DNA of 64,000 nt, from contig JAHVJD010000009.1 of NCBI GenBank assembly GCA_019801415.1, positions 105,773 to 169,772 of the forward strand, given 5' to 3'. Each line of letters starts with the position of its first letter. Within the stretch, counting starts at the first letter, position 1. The notes beneath the pieces are model-generated. The model was not told the origin of the DNA. It saw only the letters and a list, made by a program, of their open reading frames with translations, and made no database searches. Both the position numbers and the translations under genes were made by a program. Positions 37,053 through 45,797 of the stretch are shown here, piece by piece. Source of the DNA: Nocardioides marinus (lineage in GTDB: Bacteria; Pseudomonadota; Alphaproteobacteria; Rhodobacterales; Rhodobacteraceae).

Positions 37053-37961
37053 TCAGGCCTTGGCGGCACGTTTGCCGGGTTTGGCGTCCCCTTCCAGCAG
37101 CATCACCAGCGCCGCGATGGAGGCCGCCACCCCGATCAGCACCATACCCGAAGGCACCCCACGGCCCAGCGCGATCTCCCACAGAATGACCCAGGTCGGG
37201 GTCAGGTAGGTGTAGGCCATCACCTTGGCCGAGGGCAGCCGCATTGCCGCATATTGCAGCAGAACGAAGGTCGCCGAGCTGGCGCAGATCGCCAGGTACA
37301 ACAGCCCAAGCCAGACGATACCGGGCAGGTTCAGCCAATCGGTTGCCAGAATGTCTCGCCAGCCAAAGGCCACAAGCAACAGCGCCCCGGCGATCAGCAT
37401 GCCAAAGGTGAACACCACCGCGGGCTCGCCCCGGTTCAGCTTGCGTACCATTGGCGTATAGATCGCATGCAGCACGCAGCCCCAGAAATAGATCATTTCG
37501 CCTTCGCCAATCTCGAAGGCCGCCAGCTGCGCCAGATCCCCGCGCACGATCACCCACACCGCGCCAGCCGCGCCGATGGCCAGCGCCAGCGCCATCCAGC
37601 GCGAGGTCACTTGCCGCAACAGAAGCCAGCCGAACACCGCACTCATCACCGGCACGAGGGTGAACACCGCGGCCGCACTCACCGGTGCCGCGGTTTGCAG
37701 CCCGTAGAACATCAGGACAAAGTAGCCGCCGAACAGCCCACCCAATACGACATAGCGCCAGGGGGCCCGGAAATGCGCCCGACGCAGCCCCTTTGTCGCC
37801 AGCGCCGCAGCGCCGATCACCACCGCCGCTATGGCAAAGCGCGCAGCATTCAGCGCCGAGGGCGCGATTTCATTCGCGACCATCACCCCGAGGGAGAACG
37901 ACCCTGCAACCAGGGCCGAGAAGGTCAGCATTGCCAGATGCCCGCGCAGCGCTTCGCTCAC
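37053..37961 (-). CDS. EamA/DMT-family transporter
   Basis: 302 residues with about ten membrane segments, including GGLFGGYFVLMFYGLQTAAPVSAAAVFTLVPVMSAVF. A GTG start at 37961 overlaps the LysR stop by four bases (GTGA). It is thus translationally coupled to the LysR gene, which would let the regulator and exporter be made together. Substrate unknown. It ends 15 bases from the ArsR gene. Confidence 0.8.
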   Translation of the reverse strand: MSEALRGHLAMLTFSALVAGSFSLGVMVANEIAPSALNAARFAIAAVVIGAAALATKGLRRAHFRAPWRYVVLGGLFGGYFVLMFYGLQTAAPVSAAAVFTLVPVMSAVFGWLLLRQVTSRWMALALAIGAAGAVWVIVRGDLAQLAAFEIGEGEMIYFWGCVLHAIYTPMVRKLNRGEPAVVFTFGMLIAGALLLVAFGWRDILATDWLNLPGIVWLGLLYLAICASSATFVLLQYAAMRLPSAKVMAYTYLTPTWVILWEIALGRGVPSGMVLIGVAASIAALVMLLEGDAKPGKRAAKA

Positions 37962-38836
37962 AACTGCCACCCCTTCGCCTGCTCCTTGAGGAACTTCAGA
38001 AACGCCTGCACCTTGGTCGTCCGGTGCAGATCGACATGGGTCACCAACCACAAGGCCCCTTCCCACTCCGCCTGCGGGGCCATCATCTCGACCAGGTCAG
38101 GCTGCTGCCGCCCTTCCCAGGCGGGCATGAACCCGATCCCGGCGCCCGCATGCACGGCCTGCTGCATCGTGAAACCATTGGTGCAACGGAACGAAATCGC
38201 CTCTGCCGGTGCATGGGTCCGCAGCCAGCGCGAAAACGGTGCACGGCTGTTTTCGTCGTCATGCCCCACAAAGCGGTGGTTGCCCAGATCCTCAATCCCT
38301 TTCAGCATCCCGTATTTCTCGACGTAGCTTTTCGAGGCATAGAGACCGATCTGCTGCTTCATGAAAGGTTGGACGACATTGTCAGGCTGATCTGGCGCAT
38401 TGCCCGCGCGCACCGCGACATGGGCCTCGCCGTATTCCAGCCGAAACAGGCGATCACCGGTCAGATAGCGGATGATCAGGTCCGGGTGCATCTCCTGGAA
38501 CTCCTGCAAGGCAGGCACCATCATCGGCGCAAAAGACGCCAAGGACGTCACCACCAATTCGCCCGAAACATCGTCCCCCTGCCCTTTCAGCCGACCGACA
38601 AGCTGGTTGAACTGATCATCCGTGGCCTGGGCCACGCGCAGCAGATCCTGCCCCGCCTCGGTGGGCGTGTACCCCCTGGCATGGCGCTGGAACAGCTTCA
38701 CCCCCAACCGCGCTTCGATGGCGTCGATATGGCGGATCACGGTCGCATGGTGCACGCCCAGCACCTCTGCCGCACCGCTGACCGTACCCATGCGCGCCAC
38801 CTGATATGCGGTGCGAACCTCATCCCAATTGTCCAT
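37958..38836 (-). CDS. LysR-family transcriptional regulator
   Basis: 292 residues from ATG at 38836. The helix-turn-helix is VARMGTVSGAAEVLGVHHATVIRHIDAIEARLGVKLFQR, followed by the effector domain with PFMKQQIGLYASKSYVEKYG. It is divergent from azoR with a symmetrical site between, and translationally coupled to the DMT exporter, so likely controls one or both. The ligand is unknown. Confidence 0.88.
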   Translation of the reverse strand: MDNWDEVRTAYQVARMGTVSGAAEVLGVHHATVIRHIDAIEARLGVKLFQRHARGYTPTEAGQDLLRVAQATDDQFNQLVGRLKGQGDDVSGELVVTSLASFAPMMVPALQEFQEMHPDLIIRYLTGDRLFRLEYGEAHVAVRAGNAPDQPDNVVQPFMKQQIGLYASKSYVEKYGMLKGIEDLGNHRFVGHDDENSRAPFSRWLRTHAPAEAISFRCTNGFTMQQAVHAGAGIGFMPAWEGRQQPDLVEMMAPQAEWEGALWLVTHVDLHRTTKVQAFLKFLKEQAKGWQL

Positions 38837-38901
38837 GGCGGCCTCCTTGCCGATCCGCGCACTATGCGCACATACGCACAAGTGCTGTGACTTTCTCGGC
38901 G

Positions 38902-38919
38902 TTGCGTTCACAAATGCAA
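38902..38919. promoter_or_regulatory. Candidate LysR binding site
   Basis: TTGCGTTCACAAATGCAA has dyad symmetry (TTGC-TT ... AA-GCAA) and contains the T-N11-A core seen at LysR-regulated promoters. It lies between the LysR gene and azoR, 42 bases before the azoR start. Confidence 0.45.
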
Positions 38920-38960
38920 TACCCCAGTTTCTGGTCAGCAACAAGCACAGGAACTCTGAA

Positions 38961-39542
38961 ATGACCCGCACCGTTCTGCATATCGACTCCTCGGCCCGTA
39001 CCGAAGGTTCGGTCACCCGCGACCTCTCCGCTCAGATCGTGACCCGCCTTGGCGCGGCCGATGTCATCCACCGCGACCTTGCCACGCCGCTGCCCCTGCT
39101 GGATGGCGCCTGGGTTGGCGCCAACTTCACCCCTGCCGACCAGCGCAGCGAGGAGCAAAAGCAGCTGCTTTCGCTGTCGGACACGCTGATCGAGGAATTG
39201 AAACAGGCCGATACCATCGTGATCGGTGCCCCGATCTACAACTTCTCCGTCCCCTCCACGCTGAAAGCCTGGATCGATCTCGTGGCGCGTGTCGGTGTCA
39301 CTTTCCGATACACGGAAACAGGCCCGGTCGGCCTGCTGGAGGGCAAGCGCGCCATCATCGCCGTGGCGTCCGGCGGCACGCAAGCGGGTTCAGACATCGA
39401 CTTCGCAACCACCTACCTGCGGCACGTGCTAGGCTTCATCGGCATTACCGAGGTTGAGATTGTCGCCGCAGACGCCATGTCGATCGACGCCGAGGGCGCC
39501 CTTGCGAAGGCGCAAGACCAGATCAAGGCACTGGCAGCCTGA
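38961..39542 (+). CDS. azoR: FMN-dependent NADH azoreductase
   Basis: 193 residues, flavodoxin-like fold. The N-terminal HIDSSARTEGSVTRDL loop binds FMN phosphate, and VIGAPIYNFSVPSTLKAWIDLVARVGVTFRYTETG and ASGGTQAGSDID are the family pattern. It reduces azo compounds and quinones with NADH. It is divergent from a LysR regulator; the start ATG has AGGAACTCTGAA before it. Confidence 0.9.
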   Translation: MTRTVLHIDSSARTEGSVTRDLSAQIVTRLGAADVIHRDLATPLPLLDGAWVGANFTPADQRSEEQKQLLSLSDTLIEELKQADTIVIGAPIYNFSVPSTLKAWIDLVARVGVTFRYTETGPVGLLEGKRAIIAVASGGTQAGSDIDFATTYLRHVLGFIGITEVEIVAADAMSIDAEGALAKAQDQIKALAA

Positions 39543-39611
39543 GTTCTGTCCACGCGTTTATGAACGGTCGCCAGCCTTCGCCGGGCTGGCGACACGGTCA
39601 GACTTTCCGGG

Positions 39612-40139
39612 CTAGACGTATTTGACGTCAACGCCGATCTTTTCAAAAAATGCCAGTAGCGCGTCCCGCGCCATCACCACGGTCCGGTCGTTCACCAGTG
39701 GGTGCATGCAGATCACGTCGGCGTCTTGCGCCTGCGCGTCGAGGAAGAAGGTGACCCCCTTCTGCACGCCGGTAATCATGGCCAGCGGGCTGACAGCGCC
39801 GGGGCGGATGCCGAGGTTCTCCAGCAGTCTTTCGGTGGAGCCGAATGACAAACCGCCCACCCCGAGCTCCGCGCCCAGCGCCTTCAGGTCAATGGCACGA
39901 TCCTGCTCCAGGGAAACCAGGTAATTGCGCTTCTTGCGGTCACGCAGATACAGGTTCTTCAGCCGCAGGGCACGCTCCCGCGGTGCCAGGAACTGATCCT
40001 CGACGGCCTTGGCGTCCTCGACCGTGCGCAGCGGCACGTGAGTATGCAGCTGGTAGCCGATACCCCATCCGTCCAGCTGCGCCAAAAGCGCGTCAGAGGT
40101 AACAGGCAAGCTGTCCTGATAGGCAGATGAGGCGTCCAT
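39612..40139 (-). CDS. YbaK/EbsC-family prolyl-tRNA editing protein
   Basis: 175 residues. The family fold shows HTHVPLRTVEDAKAVED and KNLYLRDRKKRNYLVSLEQDRAIDLKALGAELG, with GSTERLLENLGIRPGAVSPLAMI, all typical of ProX/PrdX proteins that hydrolyse Ala-tRNA(Pro) (or Cys-tRNA(Pro)). Its precise substrate is not decided by these motifs. ATG at 40139 is used; a longer in-frame start is not needed. A palindrome lies about 50 bases before it. Confidence 0.85.
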   Translation of the reverse strand: MDASSAYQDSLPVTSDALLAQLDGWGIGYQLHTHVPLRTVEDAKAVEDQFLAPRERALRLKNLYLRDRKKRNYLVSLEQDRAIDLKALGAELGVGGLSFGSTERLLENLGIRPGAVSPLAMITGVQKGVTFFLDAQAQDADVICMHPLVNDRTVVMARDALLAFFEKIGVDVKYV

Positions 40140-40189
40140 GTCGTTGCTCCGCAAGCCGTTTCCGAGTTGCGGCGCAGATCACAGAAATC

Positions 40190-40206
40190 ACTTGCGAAAT
40201 GCAAGT
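40190..40206. promoter_or_regulatory. 17-base palindrome upstream of the YbaK-type gene
   Basis: ACTTGC-GAAAT-GCAAGT is a perfect 6-bp inverted repeat, 51 bases before the start of the YbaK-type gene on the minus strand. It could be an operator, or a hairpin; no cognate regulator is next to it. Confidence 0.35.
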
Positions 40207-40258
40207 CATAACCGCGCCATCTGCCGTACTCCCCTGATCACAGGGGGAAGAACCCGGT

Positions 40259-42163
40259 TTAGGCGTCCGCGAAGTCGGCCCGCCGTGCCTCCTCATAGTG
40301 GTCAAAATCCGTGCTGAACCAGCCGGTGCCGCGCGTTGCGCTGGCCAATGTGTTGCACAGCTCGTCTTGTGCAGCCATCGGCAGCAAGGTTTCGAAAACA
40401 TCCCAGCCAACGGCCCCATCCTCAGCCTCGAAGCCGAGGATCTGGCCTTTCATGCCGCTGACCACGGGCACCAATCCACCGGTGAAGACCGAGGGCACAT
40501 GGATCTGCACCCGCATGATCGGTTGCAGCAGCGTCAGCCCCGCCTCGGCCAAGGCCTCCTTGACCGCGTGGTTGCCTGCCGTTCGGAAAGCATAGTCGGA
40601 GCTGTCCACGGAATGATGCTTGCCATCCTTCAATGTCACGCAGACGTCAACCACCGGGTAGCCGTTCGGCCCCCGTGCCAAGGCTTCGCGTGCGCCCGCC
40701 TCGACCGACGGGATGTAGTTCTTGGGCACCGCGCCACCCTTCACCGTTTCCTCGAACACGAAACCGCTGCCGCGCGGCAAGGGTCTCACCTCGATCACCA
40801 CATCGGCAAATTGGCCGGCACCACCGGACTGCTTGCGGTGGCGGTGGTGGATCTGGACCGAGCGGTTGATGGTTTCGCGCAGGGCCGGCGGCACCGGCGT
40901 TTCCTCGACCTCGACCCCGAATTCCTGCTGGAGCATCTGTTTCACCCGGCGCAGGTGCAGCGGCCCCTGCAGGTGCAGCAGCGCGTGGCCGCTCGCCTCA
41001 TCCTGGGAGACCTCCAGCGCAGGGTCGACTTCGGCCAGCCGCTCCAGCGCCCCCGACAGTCGGGCATCGTCGCGCTCGTGCACGGGGGTAATCACCCGCC
41101 GGAAGGTCGAGGGACGCGGCTGCGCCCATGCAGGCAGCGGGGTCGCGCCCTCGGCAGCATAGGCGAACCCGAGATTCAGATGATCCGACTTCACCGCCTG
41201 GCCGACATCGCCTGCCCCCAGCCGTCCACCCTGTCCGCCGATGCTGCTGAGGCTGCCCAGCGTCTCACCGCCGACCGGCCGACCACTACCGACATCAGCG
41301 CCCATCGCGCGCACCAGCACCATCTTGCCCAGGTGCTTCACCAGATCCGCCATGCAGCCCACCGCCAGCACATTCCCCGAAGGCGACAACCGTTCCAGCG
41401 CCGCGCCCACGTCCGGGGCCTCGTGACGCAGCGACTTCATCAGCCGCAGGATTCCATTGCGATGCTCGGCCGACCCCAGCAGCGCCGGGAACAGGTCATT
41501 GTGCTGCAGCACCCTGGTGGCCACGTCATAGACTTCCTCGGCCATCACCTGCTGATCCTCGATCAGCTCCTCCAGCAGGGTGTCGTCGAAATCCGCCAGC
41601 GCCTCCAGCAGCTCGGCTCGCGCCTCCTGTTCGCGGGCGTACATCGTGACCGGCAACTCGATCAGTGCCGAAGGCTCGCCCTCACGGTATTGCCAGGCGC
41701 GCTCCGAGATCAGATCCACAGCGCCCACAACCTGCCCCTCCTCGCGGATCGGCACCTGCCGCAGGATGATGTTGTGGCTGCAATAGGCCTGAAGTGCAGC
41801 GACGATATCTGCCACCCGGTCCGCTGCCTGGTCCATCCGGTTGACAAAAATAAAGGCGGGGATCCCCGCCTCCTCCAGCTTGCGCAAGTACGGCGCGCTG
41901 AGGACCGCAGCCCCGGCATCGGCCGGCACGCAGAGCACCGCCGCATCGCTGGCCGCCAGCGCTGGCCCTGCATGTGCCAGGTTGTCGGCGCCGCCCGCGA
42001 TGTCGATGGCGGCCCAGTCCTCGCCCATGAATGAAAAAGGCTGCAAGGCCGCGACCCCTTCGACCTCGTGTCGCTTCCCCGCGCCCCCGTCCAATTCGGC
42101 AAGTGCCGTGGCCAGCGTTGTCTTGCCGGATTGCGACGGTCCTAAGATAGTGAAAACGCGCAT
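40259..42163 (-). CDS. Elongation factor G-like protein with degenerate G domain
   Basis: 634 residues, all five EF-G domains recognisable but shorter than true EF-G (about 690-705). The P-loop GPSQSGKTT (8-16) is present, G4 is NRMD (108-111), but the RGITI switch-I motif is absent and G3 is DIAGG instead of DTPGH, so the catalytic His is missing (Gly58). Domain IV keeps HRKQSGGAGQFADV and SVDSSDYAFRTAG; domain V has PIMRVQIHVPSVFTGGLVPVVSGMKGQILG. It may act on ribosomes without normal GTP hydrolysis. Single gene, upstream of ybaK-type gene. Confidence 0.85.
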   Translation of the reverse strand: MRVFTILGPSQSGKTTLATALAELDGGAGKRHEVEGVAALQPFSFMGEDWAAIDIAGGADNLAHAGPALAASDAAVLCVPADAGAAVLSAPYLRKLEEAGIPAFIFVNRMDQAADRVADIVAALQAYCSHNIILRQVPIREEGQVVGAVDLISERAWQYREGEPSALIELPVTMYAREQEARAELLEALADFDDTLLEELIEDQQVMAEEVYDVATRVLQHNDLFPALLGSAEHRNGILRLMKSLRHEAPDVGAALERLSPSGNVLAVGCMADLVKHLGKMVLVRAMGADVGSGRPVGGETLGSLSSIGGQGGRLGAGDVGQAVKSDHLNLGFAYAAEGATPLPAWAQPRPSTFRRVITPVHERDDARLSGALERLAEVDPALEVSQDEASGHALLHLQGPLHLRRVKQMLQQEFGVEVEETPVPPALRETINRSVQIHHRHRKQSGGAGQFADVVIEVRPLPRGSGFVFEETVKGGAVPKNYIPSVEAGAREALARGPNGYPVVDVCVTLKDGKHHSVDSSDYAFRTAGNHAVKEALAEAGLTLLQPIMRVQIHVPSVFTGGLVPVVSGMKGQILGFEAEDGAVGWDVFETLLPMAAQDELCNTLASATRGTGWFSTDFDHYEEARRADFADA

Positions 42164-42628
42164 GTTCCCAGATCCTCCCTTGGCTGATACAGCTGCCCGT
42201 CAAAGGGGACCGGCCCCCTGAAACCGCCGGGACCAGCTAACTGCGCCTGTGCCAAAAGACCTGCCTCGATGCGCTGCCTGCCGATGCCGGGCACCAAAAG
42301 GGCAGCAGTCTGATGTTGGCCAGCTGCCCCTGCCCCTGTCAAGCGCGCAGAGGGCGTAGCGGCCAGAGCCCGCAGCAGACGGCTGGTGCCACGCACGCAT
42401 AGCCGCCCGCCATCGCGGCCCGCGTCCCCCGACAAAGGTTGACTCCGCCACCGGTTTCGGCGTAACGCCTGCAGCAACACCCGGAAGATCTGAGTCTTCC
42501 GGTCCCTGCCCATGTCAGGGATCGCCCTCCACCAGCGTGTTACGCCCGTGGGGGCATTTGCGCATGGACCGCTTGTCCCCTACATACGGGGGCGCCACAG
42601 TTTAAACCGGCATCAGGAGGCCGCAGGC
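42164..42628. other. 465-base intergenic region before ffh
   Basis: No gene was found with credible coding sequence. The region is GC-rich and carries the inverted repeat at 42481-42502. It must contain promoters for the EF-G-like gene (minus) and ffh (plus). I looked for an SRP-RNA-like GGAAGGAAGCAGCC motif and did not find it. Confidence 0.6.
42481..42502. repeat. Perfect inverted repeat in ffh upstream region
   Basis: CCGGAAGA-TCTGAG-TCTTCCGG, an 8-bp perfect arm pair with a six-base loop, about 130 bases before ffh. It has no T run on either side, so it is unlikely to be a terminator; it may be an operator or leader hairpin. Confidence 0.5.
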
Positions 42629-44149
42629 ATGTTTGAAAATCTATCCGAACGCCTTTCCGGCGTCTTTGACCGGCTCACCAAACAGGGTGCCCTCAACGAA
42701 GAGGACGTGAAATCCGCCCTGCGTGAGGTCCGCGTCGCACTGCTGGAAGCCGACGTCTCGCTGCCGGTTGCCCGTGACTTCATCAAGAAAGTACAGGATC
42801 AGGCCACCGGCCAGGCGGTCACCAAGTCGGTGACCCCGGGCCAGCAGGTGGTCAAGATCGTGCATGACGCGCTGGTCGACGTGCTGCGCGGCGACGAGGA
42901 TCCCGGCAAGCTCAAGGTCGACAACCCGCCTGCGCCCGTGCTGATGGTCGGCCTGCAGGGCTCCGGTAAGACCACCACCACCGGCAAGCTGGCCAAGCGG
43001 CTGAAGGAAAAAGAGGGCAAGAAGGTCCTGATGGCCTCGCTCGACGTCTACCGCCCGGCGGCGATGGACCAGCTGGCGGTGCTCGGCGCCCAGATCGGCG
43101 TCGACACCCTGCCGATCGTGCCCGGCCAGAAACCCGTCGACATCGCAAAGCGCGCCAAACAGCAAGCGACGCTCGGCGGCTATGACGTCTACATGCTCGA
43201 TACCGCCGGTCGCCTGCACATCGACGAGACCCTGATGCAGGAGGTCGAAGACGTCCGCAACGTGGTCTCCCCCCGTGAGACCCTCTTGGTGGTCGATGGC
43301 CTGACCGGCCAGGTCGCCGTTGAAGTTGCGGAAGAATTCGACGCCAAGATCGGCATCTCCGGCGTGGTGCTGACCCGGATGGACGGCGATGGCCGCGGCG
43401 GTGCCGCCCTGTCGATGCGCGCCGTCACCGGCAAGCCGATCCGCTTTGTCGGCCTGGGCGAGAAGATGGACGCGCTCGAAACCTTCGAGGCCGACCGGAT
43501 CGCCGGCCGCATCCTCGGCATGGGCGACATCGTGGCGCTGGTCGAGAAGGCCCAGGAAACCATCGAGGCCGAACAGGCCGAGAAGATGATGAAGCGCATG
43601 ATGAAGGGTCAGTTCAACATGAACGACCTGAAGATGCAGCTTGAACAGATGCTCCAGATGGGTGGCATGGAAGGCATGATGGCGATGATGCCCGGCATGG
43701 GCAAAATGGCCAAGCAGGTGCAGGACGCGGGCATGGACGACAAGGTGCTGAAGCGCCAGATCGCCATGATCCAGTCGATGACCAAGAAGGAACGCGCCAA
43801 TCCCGCCATCCTGCAGGCCAGCCGCAAGAGACGCATCGCAGCCGGCTCCGGCGTGCAGGTTTCGGATCTCAACAAGCTTCTGAAGATGCACCGGCAGATG
43901 GCCGATGTGATGAAGAAGATGGGCAAGATGGGCAAAGGCAAGATGCTGAAACAGGCCATGAAAGGCATGTTCGGCAAGGGCGGCATGCCGGATATGGGCG
44001 GCATGGACCCCAGCCAGATGGACCCCAAGGCACTGGAAGCCGCAGCCAAGGCCATGGGCGGCGGCAAGGGCCTCCCCGGCGGGCTGCCCGGACTGGGCGG
44101 CGGCTTGGGCCTGCCCGGCGGCCTCAGCGGGTTTGGCAAGAAGAAATAA
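42629..44149 (+). CDS. ffh: Signal recognition particle protein Ffh
   Basis: 506 residues. The NG domain has P-loop GLQGSGKTTTTGKLA, DTAGRLHIDE and TRMDGDGRGGAAL; the M domain from about residue 330 is very Met-rich (MIQSMTKKERANP, KLLKMHRQMADVMKKMGKMGK). The C-terminal tail is Gly/Leu/Pro-rich (GGGLGLPGGLSGFGKK). Ffh targets membrane proteins with SRP RNA. ATG follows CAGGAGGCC. It begins the ffh-rpsP-rimM-trmD-rplS cluster. Confidence 0.97.
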   Translation: MFENLSERLSGVFDRLTKQGALNEEDVKSALREVRVALLEADVSLPVARDFIKKVQDQATGQAVTKSVTPGQQVVKIVHDALVDVLRGDEDPGKLKVDNPPAPVLMVGLQGSGKTTTTGKLAKRLKEKEGKKVLMASLDVYRPAAMDQLAVLGAQIGVDTLPIVPGQKPVDIAKRAKQQATLGGYDVYMLDTAGRLHIDETLMQEVEDVRNVVSPRETLLVVDGLTGQVAVEVAEEFDAKIGISGVVLTRMDGDGRGGAALSMRAVTGKPIRFVGLGEKMDALETFEADRIAGRILGMGDIVALVEKAQETIEAEQAEKMMKRMMKGQFNMNDLKMQLEQMLQMGGMEGMMAMMPGMGKMAKQVQDAGMDDKVLKRQIAMIQSMTKKERANPAILQASRKRRIAAGSGVQVSDLNKLLKMHRQMADVMKKMGKMGKGKMLKQAMKGMFGKGGMPDMGGMDPSQMDPKALEAAAKAMGGGKGLPGGLPGLGGGLGLPGGLSGFGKKK

Positions 44150-44494
44150 GCTCGCATGACCGTTTCCTGCCTCCCGATTGCCTCCCTCGCAAACTCCCAG
44201 CGCGCTTTGCAGCCGTCGGGTGTCGCGGCGGCGCGCGCGCTGACCCGCGCGGGCATCGGGGATGGCAAGTGGCAGGGGCAGTCGGGCGCGTGTGGCCCGG
44301 CATTTCGGCGCGCCGGGGATCGGCGGGGCGCGAATGGCCGCAAAGGCTTTGTTCAAATTTGCGCCAAAAATACGGCCTCGCAGGCCGTGTCGGCGCCACA
44401 TTTAACCGAAAATTACGCAGTCTCGAAAATACTCCCTCACCGGATGGGTGAAAATCATGCCGGGCGGCCTTCCGCCCGGTCAGAGGGGTATGGA
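44150..44494. other. 345-base gap after ffh with a hairpin before the GNAT gene
   Basis: An open frame in phase with the following GNAT covers it, but it is Arg/Ala-rich with no good start and is not accepted. It holds an inverted copy of the dispersed repeat near 44428-44443 (CGAAAATACTCCC) and a perfect hairpin CCGGGCGG-CCTT-CCGCCCGG at 44460-44479, fifteen bases before the GNAT start. Confidence 0.55.
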
Positions 44495-45064
44495 ATGATT
44501 GGATTGCACAAACCGTTCCCACGACTGTTGTCCAAGCGGCTGATGCTCATGTCTCCGGCCGATCCGGACTTTGATGCCAACGCGGCCTTCCTTGATGCCG
44601 ATGCACCAAAGTTCATCGATGCCGCATCGGATCCGGATTCCCTGTGGTGGTCGATCGCGACCATCATCGGTCACTGGCATCTGCACGGCTACGGGCTGTT
44701 TGCAGTCATCGAACGTAACACTGGCCAGACTGTCGGCCTGGTTGGTCCCTGGTTCCCCAAGGGCTGGCCGGAGCCGGAATTGTCCTGGCACCTGATGGAA
44801 CCCGGCCGCGGCAAGGGTTATGCCAGCGAAGCGGCTGAATGCGTCCTGCACTGGCTTTTCACCGAAGCCGGCTGGGACAGCATCGTGTCCTACGTGCCGG
44901 AGGAGAACCACGCCTCGGTGGCGCTGGCCCGCCGGGTCGGGGCGCGTCCGGAAAACCCTGTTTCGTTCCGCCTGCAACCCGCACCGAACATCCGGGCCTG
45001 GCGTCATGTTTCGCCGCGCGCGCGCCACGCCAAGGCGCCCGCTGCACGGGGGCTGCTTCACTGA
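44495..45064 (+). CDS. GNAT-family N-acetyltransferase
   Basis: 189 residues from ATG at 44495, preceded by AGAGGGG. The RimJ/RimL-type GNAT fold is visible in LLSKRLMLMSPADPDFD, SWHLMEPGRGKGYASEAAECVLHWLF (acetyl-CoA pyrophosphate loop, R/Q-x-x-G-x-G/A) and NHASVALARRVGARPE. The substrate is unknown. It is closely related to the next gene and probably arose by tandem duplication. Confidence 0.82.
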   Translation: MIGLHKPFPRLLSKRLMLMSPADPDFDANAAFLDADAPKFIDAASDPDSLWWSIATIIGHWHLHGYGLFAVIERNTGQTVGLVGPWFPKGWPEPELSWHLMEPGRGKGYASEAAECVLHWLFTEAGWDSIVSYVPEENHASVALARRVGARPENPVSFRLQPAPNIRAWRHVSPRARHAKAPAARGLLH

Positions 45065-45125
45065 TGCAGCAGCGCGGGATCATATGTCGGCACCGCCGCG
45101 CCCTCCTGTCAGGGGAGGCGCGCTG

Positions 45126-45728
45126 ATGCCCTGTGATATCCCGGTGATCGAGACCCGGCGCTTGCTGCTGCGCGGCCCCGAGGCAAAGGACTATCCCGAC
45201 TTCAAGGCGACCTTCAGCTCCTACCGCTCGCGCTTCATGGGCGGACCGCTGAACCCCTACGAGGCCTGGATGCTGTATGCCGCGGAGATCGGTCATTGGC
45301 AGGTGCGCGGGTTCGGCATGTGGATGATCCACGACAAGGCCACCGAAGAAACCTATGGCATGGCCGGTGGCTGGCAGCCCGCAGGCTGGCCGGAGCGCGA
45401 AATCGCCTGGATCATCTGGCCCGGTGCCGCTGGCAAGGGCTACGCGCTCGAGGCGGCCCATGCCGCACGCGGATATTTTTATTCAAATCTGGGCTGGGAG
45501 ACTGCGGTCAGCTATATCGACCCGAAGAATCTCGACTCGATCCGGCTGGCGGAGCGGCTTGGTGCCCGCAAGGACCACGAGGCCGCAACCATCGACGGAA
45601 ATGATGCGGTCTATCGTCACCCGGCGCCAGACACGCTGAAGGACAGCCAGATGGCACATGGCATAGACATGGAAATTGCCCATTATGCCGACCCGCTCTT
45701 CAAACCCGAGGGCTGGGCCATTGACTGA
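45126..45728 (+). CDS. GNAT-family N-acetyltransferase
   Basis: 200 residues. The fold repeats that of the gene before: IETRRLLLRGPEAKDYPDF, GWPEREIAWIIWPGAAGKGYALEAAHAARGYF, and NLDSIRLAERLGARKDHEA. The acetyl-CoA loop is AAGKGYA. Substrate unknown. 61 bases separate it from the first GNAT gene, and the chorismate mutase gene follows. Confidence 0.82.
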   Translation: MPCDIPVIETRRLLLRGPEAKDYPDFKATFSSYRSRFMGGPLNPYEAWMLYAAEIGHWQVRGFGMWMIHDKATEETYGMAGGWQPAGWPEREIAWIIWPGAAGKGYALEAAHAARGYFYSNLGWETAVSYIDPKNLDSIRLAERLGARKDHEAATIDGNDAVYRHPAPDTLKDSQMAHGIDMEIAHYADPLFKPEGWAID

Positions 45729-45797
45729 GATGCACCGCCGACCCACCGCCCCTGCGCGGCCTGATGTTCCTGCAAACCCGATGCGGAGAGCCTTTTG

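Noticed and set aside
42164..42628. SRP RNA (ffs) near ffh
   Set aside because: The conserved GGAAGGAAGCAGCC-like core is absent.
42641..44401. Long open frame opposite ffh
   Set aside because: Shadow of ffh with His/Leu-rich repetitive sequence caused by the Met-rich and Gly-rich domains.
44156..44494. Upstream extension of the first GNAT
   Set aside because: Arg/Ala-rich with no RBS at its start; ATG at 44495 gives a normal GNAT.
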